The notes beneath the pieces were generated by a model. The model was given only the letters and a program-made list of their open reading frames with translations, made no database searches and was not told the origin of the DNA. Positions 1 to 7,243 of a stretch of DNA of 64,000 nt are shown piece after piece. The position numbers were made by a program, and so were the translations under genes. Each line of letters begins with the position of its first letter. Position 1 is the stretch's first letter. This DNA is from UBA4132 sp037133675 (GTDB lineage Bacteria; Pseudomonadota; Gammaproteobacteria; Methylococcales; Methylomonadaceae). The stretch spans positions 6,209 to 70,208 of the forward strand of contig JBAXNR010000009.1 of the NCBI GenBank assembly GCA_037133675.1, in the 5' to 3' direction.

Positions 1-1
1 A

Positions 2-106
2 AGCGTTTTTGCTGACTGTGAGGTTTTTGTCCTAGACGGCAAAGTAGGCGAACTTTCACAAGAAACAGCTATTTATGATGCAGTGAGTGGTGTGCGTTTA
101 CGTTGA
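2..106 (+). CDS. C-terminal end of a TsaC/Sua5-like protein (partial)
   Basis: The window opens inside a reading frame that ends at the TGA at 104-106; 34 residues are visible. The tail reads VLDGKVG, then a hydrophilic stretch, then IYDAVSGVRLR. This resembles the last residues of TsaC/YrdC-type L-threonylcarbamoyladenylate synthases (pattern D-G-x-x-G ... I-R-D-A-x-T-G-x-x-x-R), which make the t6A37 tRNA precursor. Only the last tenth of such a protein is present, so the family call is tentative and rests on this tail alone. A 17-bp dyad (109-125) follows the stop directly. Confidence 0.4.
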   Translation, partial: SVFADCEVFVLDGKVGELSQETAIYDAVSGVRLR

Positions 107-108
107 GT

Positions 109-125
109 TTTGGATAGTATCCAAA
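109..125. other. 17-bp perfect dyad after the first gene
   Basis: TTTGGATA-G-TATCCAAA is a perfect 8-bp inverted repeat around one base, starting two bases after the upstream stop codon. There is no T-run, so it is not a classic terminator. It lies about 75 bp upstream of the hemerythrin promoter and could be an operator. Function unknown. Confidence 0.35.
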
Positions 126-199
126 CACAGGATTTACAGTGATTATCCAATGATCAGTGATTACCAAACGGATTAATTTTCAAAAAAGTAATACTAAAA

Positions 200-228
200 T
201 TGACTTGAGAATCTGTATATCACATAAT
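200..228 (+). promoter_or_regulatory. sigma70-type promoter of the hemerythrin gene
   Basis: TTGACT (200-205), a 17-bp spacer and CATAAT (223-228) match the sigma70 consensus at 5/6 positions in each box. Transcription would start near 235, giving a leader of about 57 nt before the ATG at 292. This placement rules out a longer protein start at 157. Confidence 0.6.
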
Positions 229-291
229 CAGTACGGTTATTTGATATTGAATAATCAGTTATTTAAACATAAACTAATGAGGAGTTTAACG

Positions 292-690
292 ATGGCTTTA
301 ATTACTTGGACAGCAAGTCAATACGGTACTAATGTTGCTTTTGCAGATGATGAACATAAAATTTTGTTCGGCAAACTAAATGACTTGTACGATTTAGCCA
401 CAGGTGGTGCAGAGCGTTCTGCAATTGGCGCACAGTTGGATGATTTGATCGCTTACGTTGTTGGGCATTTTGCGCATGAAGAAAAAGAAATGATTGCAAA
501 AGGCTACGGCGGCTATGAGCGTCATAAAGCAGAACACGATGCCTTAGTGGGTATTTGCGCAGGTCTACAAACAAAGTTTCATGCAGGTGAAGCAGAGGTT
601 GATGATGGTGTTGGTCAATTGGTTAAAGGTTGGTTGGATAGCCATATTCCTAACTTTGATATGCCTTATGCTGACGCGTTAAATAGTTAA
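292..690 (+). CDS. bacteriohemerythrin (non-heme di-iron O2-binding protein)
   Basis: This 132-residue protein is a single-domain hemerythrin, a cytoplasmic four-helix bundle that binds O2 at a di-iron centre. In methanotrophs the family is thought to supply O2 to membrane methane monooxygenase (family knowledge; the role here is inferred). The ligand pattern is complete: H22, H59, E63 (HFAHEEKEM), H78, H82 (HKAEH), H118 and D123 (HIPNFD). The start at 292 is chosen because AGGAG lies 8 bases upstream, the N-terminus MALITW is typical of the family, and a good promoter lies at 200-228. It appears to be a single-gene transcript ending at the hairpin at 712-749. Confidence 0.93.
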   Translation: MALITWTASQYGTNVAFADDEHKILFGKLNDLYDLATGGAERSAIGAQLDDLIAYVVGHFAHEEKEMIAKGYGGYERHKAEHDALVGICAGLQTKFHAGEAEVDDGVGQLVKGWLDSHIPNFDMPYADALNS

Positions 691-711
691 TAGGCTATTT
701 CTCTAAAAATA

Positions 712-749
712 AAAGACCTGTGAATTTGCGTGATTCACAGGTCTTTTTT
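712..749 (+). terminator. intrinsic terminator after hemerythrin
   Basis: A perfect 13-bp stem (712-724 with 734-746), a 9-base loop and a T-run through 749. A matching A-run on the 5' side may let it work in both directions, but there is no leftward gene here. Confidence 0.85.
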
Positions 750-931
750 ATGCAAAACAGAATCATAGCTTAAGGACAACTGGCATAGAATGTCATCATG
801 AGTTAAAATCGCCAGCTTTATTTGTGCAAATTATTATAAGTAAAAGGGAGTTGCCTAGATTTTTCTGGGTAATCATTACGAAACGATATAAAGCAACAAG
901 AGTTTATAACTACCAACGAGGAGTCTGCTCC

Positions 932-2086
932 GTGAATAAAATAAAGAAACTGTCCGTAGGTGTGACCTTAATGACTATAGGTCAACAAGCCGCACACGCG
1001 GATTACGCGCTCAATTTAATGCAAGGGGTTACGAAAGTAAGTCATGATATTTATGATTTACACATGTTAATTCTGTGGATTTGTGTGTTTATCGGTGTCG
1101 GCGTGTTCGGTACTATGTTTTATTCGATTTACCATCATCGTAAATCGAAAGGACATCAAGCAGCACAATTTCATGAAAATACCACGGTTGAGATTATCTG
1201 GACGATTATTCCAACACTAATCTTAGTTGGCATGGCTATTCCAGCTACTAAAACCACATTGGAATTGGCTGATGTTCAACAATCAGAGATGACCATTCAA
1301 GTGACTGGCAAACAATGGTATTGGGATTATAAATACTTGAATAATGACATTCATTTTGAAAGTCATTTAGATGAAGCCAGTGAAATAGCCCATCGTACAA
1401 AAGGTGCTGATCCCCGTTCGGTAAAGAATTATTTACTGGAAGTTGATAAGCCATTAGTCATTCCTGTCAAAACAAAAATTCGTTTTGTATTGACTTCAAG
1501 TGATGTCATCCATTCATGGTGGGTTCCTGATTTAGGCTGGAAAAAAGACGCGAATCCTGGATTTATTAACGAAGCATGGACTTCTGTTGATAAAGCGGGG
1601 ACTTATCGCGGTCAATGTACTGAGCTATGTGGAAGAGATCACGGTTTTATGCCTATTGTTGTTATTGCAATGGAACAACCAGACTATGATGCGTGGGTGA
1701 AGAAAACATCTGAACAGCAAAAACAAAAACCAGATTTAAGTAACCAAAGCCATGATCAACTGGTTGCTCATGGTAAATCAGTCTATTTAAAAAATTGTGT
1801 AGGCTGTCATCAAATAGAGGGTACGGGTGTTACTGGTTTAATTCCTGCTATCACTGCAAGTCCAAAAGTTACAGGTGGTATTGATCCATTAATCGGCTTT
1901 CTGCAAGCTGGTACTAGCAAAATGCCCGCATTTTCTAAGTTGAAAGATAATGAATTAGCTGAAGTAATTACCTATATTAGAAACGATTTGGGTAACAAAG
2001 TTGGTGACGAAATACAGCCAGATAAAATAACGCCTGTTTATGATGACGATAATGATGAAGACGACAAAAACAAAGTCGCCCCTTAA
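932..2086 (+). CDS. coxB: cytochrome c oxidase subunit II with fused cytochrome c domain
   Basis: Subunit II of an aa3-type oxidase; it accepts electrons and passes them through CuA to heme a. Starting from GTG 932 (CGAGGAG at 916-922 as ribosome site) the product is 384 residues. It has a signal-like N-terminus, two membrane helices (about 42-65 and 86-106) and a periplasmic cupredoxin domain. The CuA ligands are H194, C229, E231, C233, H237 and M240. A C-terminal mono-heme cytochrome c domain carries C289-x-x-C292-H293 and axial M331, followed by a very acidic tail. The fused heme domain marks a caa3-like subunit II. First gene of the cox operon; an ATG-started frame would have to begin far upstream without a ribosome site. 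Confidence 0.96.
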   Translation: MNKIKKLSVGVTLMTIGQQAAHADYALNLMQGVTKVSHDIYDLHMLILWICVFIGVGVFGTMFYSIYHHRKSKGHQAAQFHENTTVEIIWTIIPTLILVGMAIPATKTTLELADVQQSEMTIQVTGKQWYWDYKYLNNDIHFESHLDEASEIAHRTKGADPRSVKNYLLEVDKPLVIPVKTKIRFVLTSSDVIHSWWVPDLGWKKDANPGFINEAWTSVDKAGTYRGQCTELCGRDHGFMPIVVIAMEQPDYDAWVKKTSEQQKQKPDLSNQSHDQLVAHGKSVYLKNCVGCHQIEGTGVTGLIPAITASPKVTGGIDPLIGFLQAGTSKMPAFSKLKDNELAEVITYIRNDLGNKVGDEIQPDKITPVYDDDNDEDDKNKVAP

Positions 2087-2128
2087 TTTATCAGTCCAAC
2101 TTTTTTAATTATTTTCGAGGTATAGAGT

Positions 2129-3772
2129 ATGTCTGCTGTCGTAGCTGAACATGATGATCATCATGCCGATGAGCATCACGATCACGGCCCTGCTAAAGGG
2201 CTGTTAAGATGGATTATTACCACCAATCATAAAGACATTGGTACATTGTATTTATTATTTGCACTGGCGATGTTTTTCGTTGGTGGTGCAATGGCAATGG
2301 TGATTCGTGCTGAATTATTTGAACCAGGCTTACAGTTTGTAGACCCTGCGTTTTTTAACTCCATGACCACCATGCACGCATTAGTCATGGTATTCGGTGC
2401 GGTTATGCCTGCCTTCGTTGGTTTGGCGAACTGGCAAATCCCAATGATGATCGGTGCGCCTGATATGGCGTTGCCACGCATGAATAACATGAGCTTTTGG
2501 TTGCTAGTTGCTGGTGTATTATTGCTAGCTAGCACTTTACTGATGGAAACAGGCGCACCCAATGCAGGTTGGACTTTTTATCCACCGTTAGTATTACAAC
2601 CTATTACAGTGGGTAAAGCCCTGCCGTTTGCGGTGTTTGCGGTGCATTTATTGGGTATTTCCTCCATCATGGGCGCGATTAACATTATCGCGACTATCTT
2701 CAATATGCGTGCGCCTTCCATGAAAATGATGGATATGCCATTATTTGTTTGGACTTGGTTAATTACTGCGTTTTTATTGATTGCTGTTATGCCTGTATTT
2801 GCTGGCGCAGTGACTATGTTGTTGACTGACAAATTCTTCCATACTAGCTTCTTTAATGCGGCTGGTGGCGGCGATCCTGTGCTGTATCAACATATCTTCT
2901 GGTTCTTCGGACACCCAGAAGTGTATATCATGATTCTGCCTACGTTCGGTGTTGCGTCTACTATTATTCCTGTATTTGCGCGTAAACCTTTATTTGGTTA
3001 TGCCTCTATGGTGTGGGCGACAGGTTCAATTGCATTTTTCTCATTCATCGTTTGGGCGCATCACATGTTCACTGTCGGTATGCCGATGGCGGGCGAACTG
3101 TACTTTATGTACGCCACTATGATTATTGCAGTCCCTACTGGCGTTAAAGTCTTTAACTGGACGGCAACCATGTGGAAAGGTGCAATGACCTTTGAAACAC
3201 CGATGCTGTTTTCAATCGCCTTCGTGGTGTTATTCACGATGGGTGGTTTGACTGGTTTGATGATGGCTCTTGCACCACTTGACTTCCAATATCACGATAC
3301 TTATTTCATTGTTGCCCATTTTCATTACACTTTAGTGCCTGCATCCATTTTTATTCTGATGGCAGCGGGTTACTTTTGGTTGCCTAAATGGACTGGACAC
3401 ATGTACAACGAAAAAATTGGTCAACTGCATTTTTGGTTGTCAGCTATTTCGGTGAACATTCTATTTTTCCCACAGCATTTCTTGGGCTTAGCGGGTATGC
3501 CACGTCGTATCCCTGACTATGCCATTCAGTTTGCTGATTGGAATATGGTTTCCAGTATTGGTGGATTTATTTTTGGCTTAAGTCAGTTGTTATTTTTGTA
3601 TATTGTTATTGACACTATTCGTGGTGGCACTGGCGAAAAAGTAACGGCTGAAGTCTGGGAAGGTTCTAGCAATCATAGTTTGGAATGGACGCTACCTTCG
3701 CCTGTTCCTTACCACACATGGACAACACCGCCCGCTGTTGTTCCAACTGAACACGTTTTGGATTCACATTAA
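2129..3772 (+). CDS. coxA: cytochrome c oxidase subunit I
   Basis: The catalytic, proton-pumping subunit, 547 residues with about 12 membrane helices. Visible ligands are H83 (heme a), H262 of HPEVY with Y266 (the CuB His-Tyr crosslink), H311/H312 (CuB), H397 (heme a3) and H399 (heme a). The first 20 residues are rich in His and Asp (HDDHHADEHHDHG), an odd cytoplasmic extension that could bind metal; this is inference. It lies 42 bp after coxB in the same operon and is followed by a strong stem-loop. Confidence 0.97.
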   Translation: MSAVVAEHDDHHADEHHDHGPAKGLLRWIITTNHKDIGTLYLLFALAMFFVGGAMAMVIRAELFEPGLQFVDPAFFNSMTTMHALVMVFGAVMPAFVGLANWQIPMMIGAPDMALPRMNNMSFWLLVAGVLLLASTLLMETGAPNAGWTFYPPLVLQPITVGKALPFAVFAVHLLGISSIMGAINIIATIFNMRAPSMKMMDMPLFVWTWLITAFLLIAVMPVFAGAVTMLLTDKFFHTSFFNAAGGGDPVLYQHIFWFFGHPEVYIMILPTFGVASTIIPVFARKPLFGYASMVWATGSIAFFSFIVWAHHMFTVGMPMAGELYFMYATMIIAVPTGVKVFNWTATMWKGAMTFETPMLFSIAFVVLFTMGGLTGLMMALAPLDFQYHDTYFIVAHFHYTLVPASIFILMAAGYFWLPKWTGHMYNEKIGQLHFWLSAISVNILFFPQHFLGLAGMPRRIPDYAIQFADWNMVSSIGGFIFGLSQLLFLYIVIDTIRGGTGEKVTAEVWEGSSNHSLEWTLPSPVPYHTWTTPPAVVPTEHVLDSH

Positions 3773-3782
3773 GGTATGAAAA

Positions 3783-3816
3783 GAGTTATTGCCTGACTCA
3801 CGTCAGGCAATAACTC
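3783..3816. other. 15-bp perfect stem-loop between coxA and the ctaG unit
   Basis: A perfect 15-bp inverted repeat (3783-3797 and 3802-3816) around a TCAC tetraloop lies 10 bp after the coxA stop. It is followed by A residues, not T, so it is not a normal rightward terminator. An mRNA-stabilising or processing hairpin that sets the coxA:ctaG ratio is a reasonable guess. Confidence 0.6.
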
Positions 3817-3825
3817 AAAAATAAC

Positions 3826-3924
3826 ATGACAACAAAAAATAAAAATATTTTAACGGTAGTGATTTTATTAGCGATTGTAATCACTTTTTATGTCTTAGCT
3901 GTAACGCAAGCGGTTTCGCAATGA
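3826..3924 (+). CDS. 32-residue single-helix membrane protein coupled to ctaG
   Basis: ATG 3826 opens a 32-residue frame: a short Lys/Asn-rich N-terminus, one hydrophobic helix (about residues 8-27) and a TQAVSQ end. Its TGA overlaps the ctaG start as ATGA (3921-3924), so the two are probably translationally coupled. Its place between subunit I and CtaG matches the small cytochrome oxidase assembly proteins annotated in other proteobacteria; that match is by position and size, not by sequence. There is no clear Shine-Dalgarno sequence beyond an A-rich stretch. Confidence 0.65.
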   Translation: MTTKNKNILTVVILLAIVITFYVLAVTQAVSQ

Positions 3925-4475
3925 GCGAAGAAGACGTTAGTAAAAAAAATACTAAGTTAGCGCGGATATTGCTGTTAGTTGCTGTAGGTATGTTTGGCTT
4001 TGGTTACGCACTGGTACCCATTTACGATGTATTATGTGAATGGAAATGGATAGAGCGTGATAGACCCGATGATATTAAAAAGGCTCCAGAAGTCGCTTAC
4101 AAAGTTGATATGAGTAGAGAAATCACCATCGAATTCATGACTACACTCAATGAATCAACACCGATGGAATTTCGTTCAGAAAAAAAACAGCTTAAAGTCC
4201 ATCCAGGTGAATATCACACGGTGAATTATTATGCTGAAAATAAAACTGATAAAGTCATGATTGCTAGAGCGATTGCCAGTTTTTCGCCCGCTGTGATTAG
4301 TAGCTTTTTTGAAAAAATCCAGTGTTTTTGTTTTGACGAGCAAACTTTTAAGCCGAGAGAAGCGAAAACCATGCCGATGCGTTTTGTTATTAATCCAGAA
4401 TTACCTGAGCAATACAAAACCATTACATTGTCATACACATTTTTTGATAATACTGAAAAATCAGTAAAAAAATAA
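3921..4475 (+). CDS. ctaG: cytochrome c oxidase assembly protein CtaG/Cox11
   Basis: The copper chaperone that delivers Cu(I) to the CuB site of subunit I. The protein has 184 residues: a short cytoplasmic N-terminus, one membrane helix (about 13-35) and a periplasmic Ig-like domain. The copper-binding CFCF motif is at residues 135-138, followed by EQTFKP as expected; C39 lies just after the helix. It overlaps the small membrane protein gene by ATGA and precedes coxC by 12 bp. Confidence 0.95.
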   Translation: MSEEDVSKKNTKLARILLLVAVGMFGFGYALVPIYDVLCEWKWIERDRPDDIKKAPEVAYKVDMSREITIEFMTTLNESTPMEFRSEKKQLKVHPGEYHTVNYYAENKTDKVMIARAIASFSPAVISSFFEKIQCFCFDEQTFKPREAKTMPMRFVINPELPEQYKTITLSYTFFDNTEKSVKK

Positions 4476-4487
4476 AAGGGGAAGGTT

Positions 4488-5342
4488 ATGTCTACAAATG
4501 TCGCTTATTACATTCCGCATAAAGCGACTTGGCCCGTCATTGGTACGGCTGGCTTAGTCACTATGTTGGCTGGATTTGCAAATTATTTAAATGGTTCTTC
4601 ATCAGTTGGCCCTGCCTTTATGGTGGCGGGTTTGGTTGTTTTCATCATCATGTTAGTGGGTTGGTTCACGTTACAAGCCCATGAAAGTGAAACAGGAATG
4701 TACAATCACGATGTCGGTATTTCCTACCGCATGGGTATGATGTGGTTTATTTTTTCAGAAATCATATTTTTTGCAGTGTTCTTCAGTACACTGTGGTACA
4801 CACGGAATTTATCCGTACAGTGGCTAGGGTCTGGAGTGACTAAAGAGTTATTACATTCTGCATACCAAGCCACTTGGCCAACCAATGGTCCTGGTGCTGT
4901 CGGCGGTAAATTTGAGCCGATGAGTGCATGGGGTCTGCCATTTTTAAACACACTAATTCTATTGAGTAGTGGCGTGAGCTGCACTTGGGCGCATCATGGC
5001 TTACTTGCTAAAAACCGCGATCAATTAATTAAAGGTTTAATTGTTACGGTCGCGCTAGGATTTTTATTCGTAATGTTTCAAGCTTTTGAATACCACGAAG
5101 CTTATACATCTATGGGCTTAACCCTAGGTTCAGGTGTTTACGGTTCTACATTCTTCATGTTGACAGGTTTCCACGGTTTCCACGTTTGCGTTGGTGCGAT
5201 TATTTTGAGTGTGGTGCTATTTCGTAGCTGGAAAGGTCATTTCCAACCAGAAAACCACTTCGCGTTTGAAGCGGCAGCTTGGTACTGGCATTTTGTTGAC
5301 GTAGTTTGGTTAGGCTTGTTTGTATTTGTTTATTTACTGTAA
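4488..5342 (+). CDS. coxC: cytochrome c oxidase subunit III
   Basis: A 284-residue, seven-helix subunit III that stabilises proton uptake and turnover of subunit I. Family signatures include FTLQAHESETGMYNHDVG near residue 60, MMWFIFSEIIFF, the conserved AFEYHEAY segment and the C-terminal FAFEAAAWYWHFVDVVWL helix. AGGGGAAGG lies 8 bases before the ATG. It is the last gene of the cox operon and is followed by a strong terminator. Confidence 0.96.
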   Translation: MSTNVAYYIPHKATWPVIGTAGLVTMLAGFANYLNGSSSVGPAFMVAGLVVFIIMLVGWFTLQAHESETGMYNHDVGISYRMGMMWFIFSEIIFFAVFFSTLWYTRNLSVQWLGSGVTKELLHSAYQATWPTNGPGAVGGKFEPMSAWGLPFLNTLILLSSGVSCTWAHHGLLAKNRDQLIKGLIVTVALGFLFVMFQAFEYHEAYTSMGLTLGSGVYGSTFFMLTGFHGFHVCVGAIILSVVLFRSWKGHFQPENHFAFEAAAWYWHFVDVVWLGLFVFVYLL

Positions 5343-5356
5343 GCGATACCTCTAAC

Positions 5357-5393
5357 AAAAAAAGCGTTACCTAACAGGTAACGCTTTTTTTTT
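5357..5393. terminator. bidirectional terminator between coxC and the DUF2909 gene
   Basis: A 10-bp perfect stem (5363-5372 and 5376-5385) around AAC, with an A-run before and a T-run after. It serves coxC on the plus strand and the convergent gene at 5412-5678 on the minus strand. Confidence 0.85.
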
Positions 5394-5411
5394 GTCAGAG
5401 TGGTTTTTAAA

Positions 5412-5678
5412 TTATTTGCTGTATTCAGTTACCACAGGTTTTTGCATCAGCATTCCCGCACCAATGCCTTGTGGCTTATAAAGCCCTGTCGCAACCATAA
5501 TGAAAACAAAAACAAATAAAATAAGCGAAAGTGTAATGCGAAAAGTCAGGGCTTTAACGGTTTTTTTAGCTTGTTCTTCGGATTGCTCTCCTGTTTTACT
5601 TTGGAATAAATGAAACAGTGCAGAACCAAGACTGACAATAATCAGGATGAAGGCAATAATAACGATGGTTTTTATCAT
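5412..5678 (-). CDS. twin-transmembrane protein (DUF2909-like)
   Basis: An 88-residue protein with two hydrophobic helices (about residues 3-24 and 48-70) joined by a charged loop. Size, topology and location beside cox/SURF1 genes match the DUF2909 twin-transmembrane family seen next to oxidase genes in many gamma- and betaproteobacteria. Its function is unknown; a role in oxidase assembly is suggested only by context. It runs convergent to coxC and divergent from the SURF1 gene. Confidence 0.75.
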   Translation of the reverse strand: MIKTIVIIAFILIIVSLGSALFHLFQSKTGEQSEEQAKKTVKALTFRITLSLILFVFVFIMVATGLYKPQGIGAGMLMQKPVVTEYSK

Positions 5679-5759
5679 ATCAGTAAGATGTGGGTTAGTA
5701 GCAGATTCTGGTATTCTCGTTTATTCTACTACTTGTGCCAATAGCTGGAAGAAAAAAGC

Positions 5760-6494
5760 ATGATAATAAACACGCGGCGTTACACCATAAAAGTTGCAAC
5801 ACTGCCAACATTGGCTTTTTTGTGCTTATTAGCTTTACTGCTTAGTTTAGGGATGTGGCAGTTAGGTCGCTCCCAAGAAAAACGCGATTTTTTGTCTCAA
5901 CAACAGCAAGCCCAGACCATTGAAACTATCCATTTATCGACAGCGATTGAAGACAATGCCGACAAATTACGCTATAAAAAACTAGAAGTCGCTGGTCGTT
6001 ATGAGACCAGACAACAATTTTTAATCGACAATCAGGTGAGCGAAGGTAAAGTCGGCTATTTTGTGCTAACGCCTTTTATGCTAAAGGGTGAAAACAAAGG
6101 TGTGCTAGTCAATCGCGGCTGGATTGCTGCAAATTCAGATAGAACCCAGTTACCTGATGTGTCCATGATTGCCGAATCGACAGTAATTATAGGTCGAGCT
6201 AATCATTTTCCTAGCGTAGGCATAAAATTAGCAGGTGCAGAAATACCGAGTGATAACAATCCATCGGTCGTACAAGTTGTTGATAGTGAGGTATTAGCGA
6301 AAAAATTGGGTTATCCGCTATTTACTTTTCAACTTGAACTGAATAAAGAATCGCCTCATGGCTTTAAACGCGAATGGCAGACCACAACCCTAATGCTACC
6401 CGAACAACATACTGCCTATGCCATACAATGGTTTGCTTTGGCGTTCACTCTTACCGTACTACTCATAGTTTACAGTGTTAAAAAATCATCATGA
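5760..6494 (+). CDS. SURF1 family cytochrome oxidase biogenesis protein
   Basis: SURF1/Shy1 proteins help insert heme a into subunit I. This 244-residue protein has the standard form: an N-terminal helix (about 14-34) ending in GMWQLGRSQEKR, a periplasmic domain with LLIDNQ-type and GVLVNRGWI segments, and a C-terminal helix (about 222-240). Start is ATG 5760 with GGAAGAAA upstream. Its end overlaps the next start by four bases. Confidence 0.92.
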   Translation: MIINTRRYTIKVATLPTLAFLCLLALLLSLGMWQLGRSQEKRDFLSQQQQAQTIETIHLSTAIEDNADKLRYKKLEVAGRYETRQQFLIDNQVSEGKVGYFVLTPFMLKGENKGVLVNRGWIAANSDRTQLPDVSMIAESTVIIGRANHFPSVGIKLAGAEIPSDNNPSVVQVVDSEVLAKKLGYPLFTFQLELNKESPHGFKREWQTTTLMLPEQHTAYAIQWFALAFTLTVLLIVYSVKKSS

Positions 6495-7231
6495 TGACTC
6501 CGCAACAGAAAAAAAACCGTTTATTTATACTTATTATTTTTGGAATGACCATTATTCCTTTTCTTATCGCTTTGGGCTTGCAACAAAATCCAGATCTTCT
6601 GAAAGGTGGTACTAATATTGGTCAGTTAATTAGCCCGCCTATCACCACAGAGCCTAGTGATTTCATCGGTTTTGATACTTTTTCAACAACTAACTTATCA
6701 GAGTTATCTGGACATTGGCTATTGGCTAATGTGATTCCTAGCGAACATTGCAATGAAGTCTGTCTCGATGCTTTACTTAAAGTTAAACAATTACGCCTAA
6801 TGCTCAACAAAGAATTTCCACGCACTCGCCGCGTTGTCATTATCTTTAAGGATGTTTCAGTAACCAATGCAAATCAATGGTGGCTAAAAGATTCATTATT
6901 GTGGCGGTTACGACAAACACAAAAGCCAAGCGATGACGCGCTATTTAATACTTTATTGCATGAAGAAAATTCCTTAGATGAGGCACTCATCACTCAATTA
7001 ATTGGTTCTGAAAATAGAGAAACTGTCTTGAAATCAGATTTAATAAAAATTAAGCCTAGCGAAAACTTACGCAAAAAAATAACCGCAATTCGTACAGACA
7101 ACCTACCAGATGGCATATTATTGCTAATAGATCCATTGGGAAATATCATGATGCAATATGAATCAGGATTTGATCCTTACAAAGTAAAAGATGATCTAAT
7201 GCACCTCTTAAAAGCTTCACAAATCGGTTAG
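6491..7231 (+). CDS. membrane-anchored thioredoxin-fold protein of the oxidase cluster
   Basis: A 246-residue protein with one N-terminal helix (about 11-30) and a periplasmic domain. The stretch GHWLLANVIPSEHCNEVC carries a Cys-x3-Cys pair resembling the copper-binding CxxxC of Sco/SenC proteins. Homologues of this size sit between SURF1 and ctaA in pseudomonads and are usually left as hypothetical. The likely role is copper or redox handling for the CuA centre, inferred from motif and position. Overlaps SURF1 by ATGA. Confidence 0.65.
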   Translation: MMTPQQKKNRLFILIIFGMTIIPFLIALGLQQNPDLLKGGTNIGQLISPPITTEPSDFIGFDTFSTTNLSELSGHWLLANVIPSEHCNEVCLDALLKVKQLRLMLNKEFPRTRRVVIIFKDVSVTNANQWWLKDSLLWRLRQTQKPSDDALFNTLLHEENSLDEALITQLIGSENRETVLKSDLIKIKPSENLRKKITAIRTDNLPDGILLLIDPLGNIMMQYESGFDPYKVKDDLMHLLKASQIG

Positions 7232-7243
7232 TGGAAAAAGAAA

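Noticed and set aside
157..291. N-terminal extension of the hemerythrin frame
   Set aside because: A good promoter (200-228) lies inside it, and a ribosome site and family-type start are at 292.
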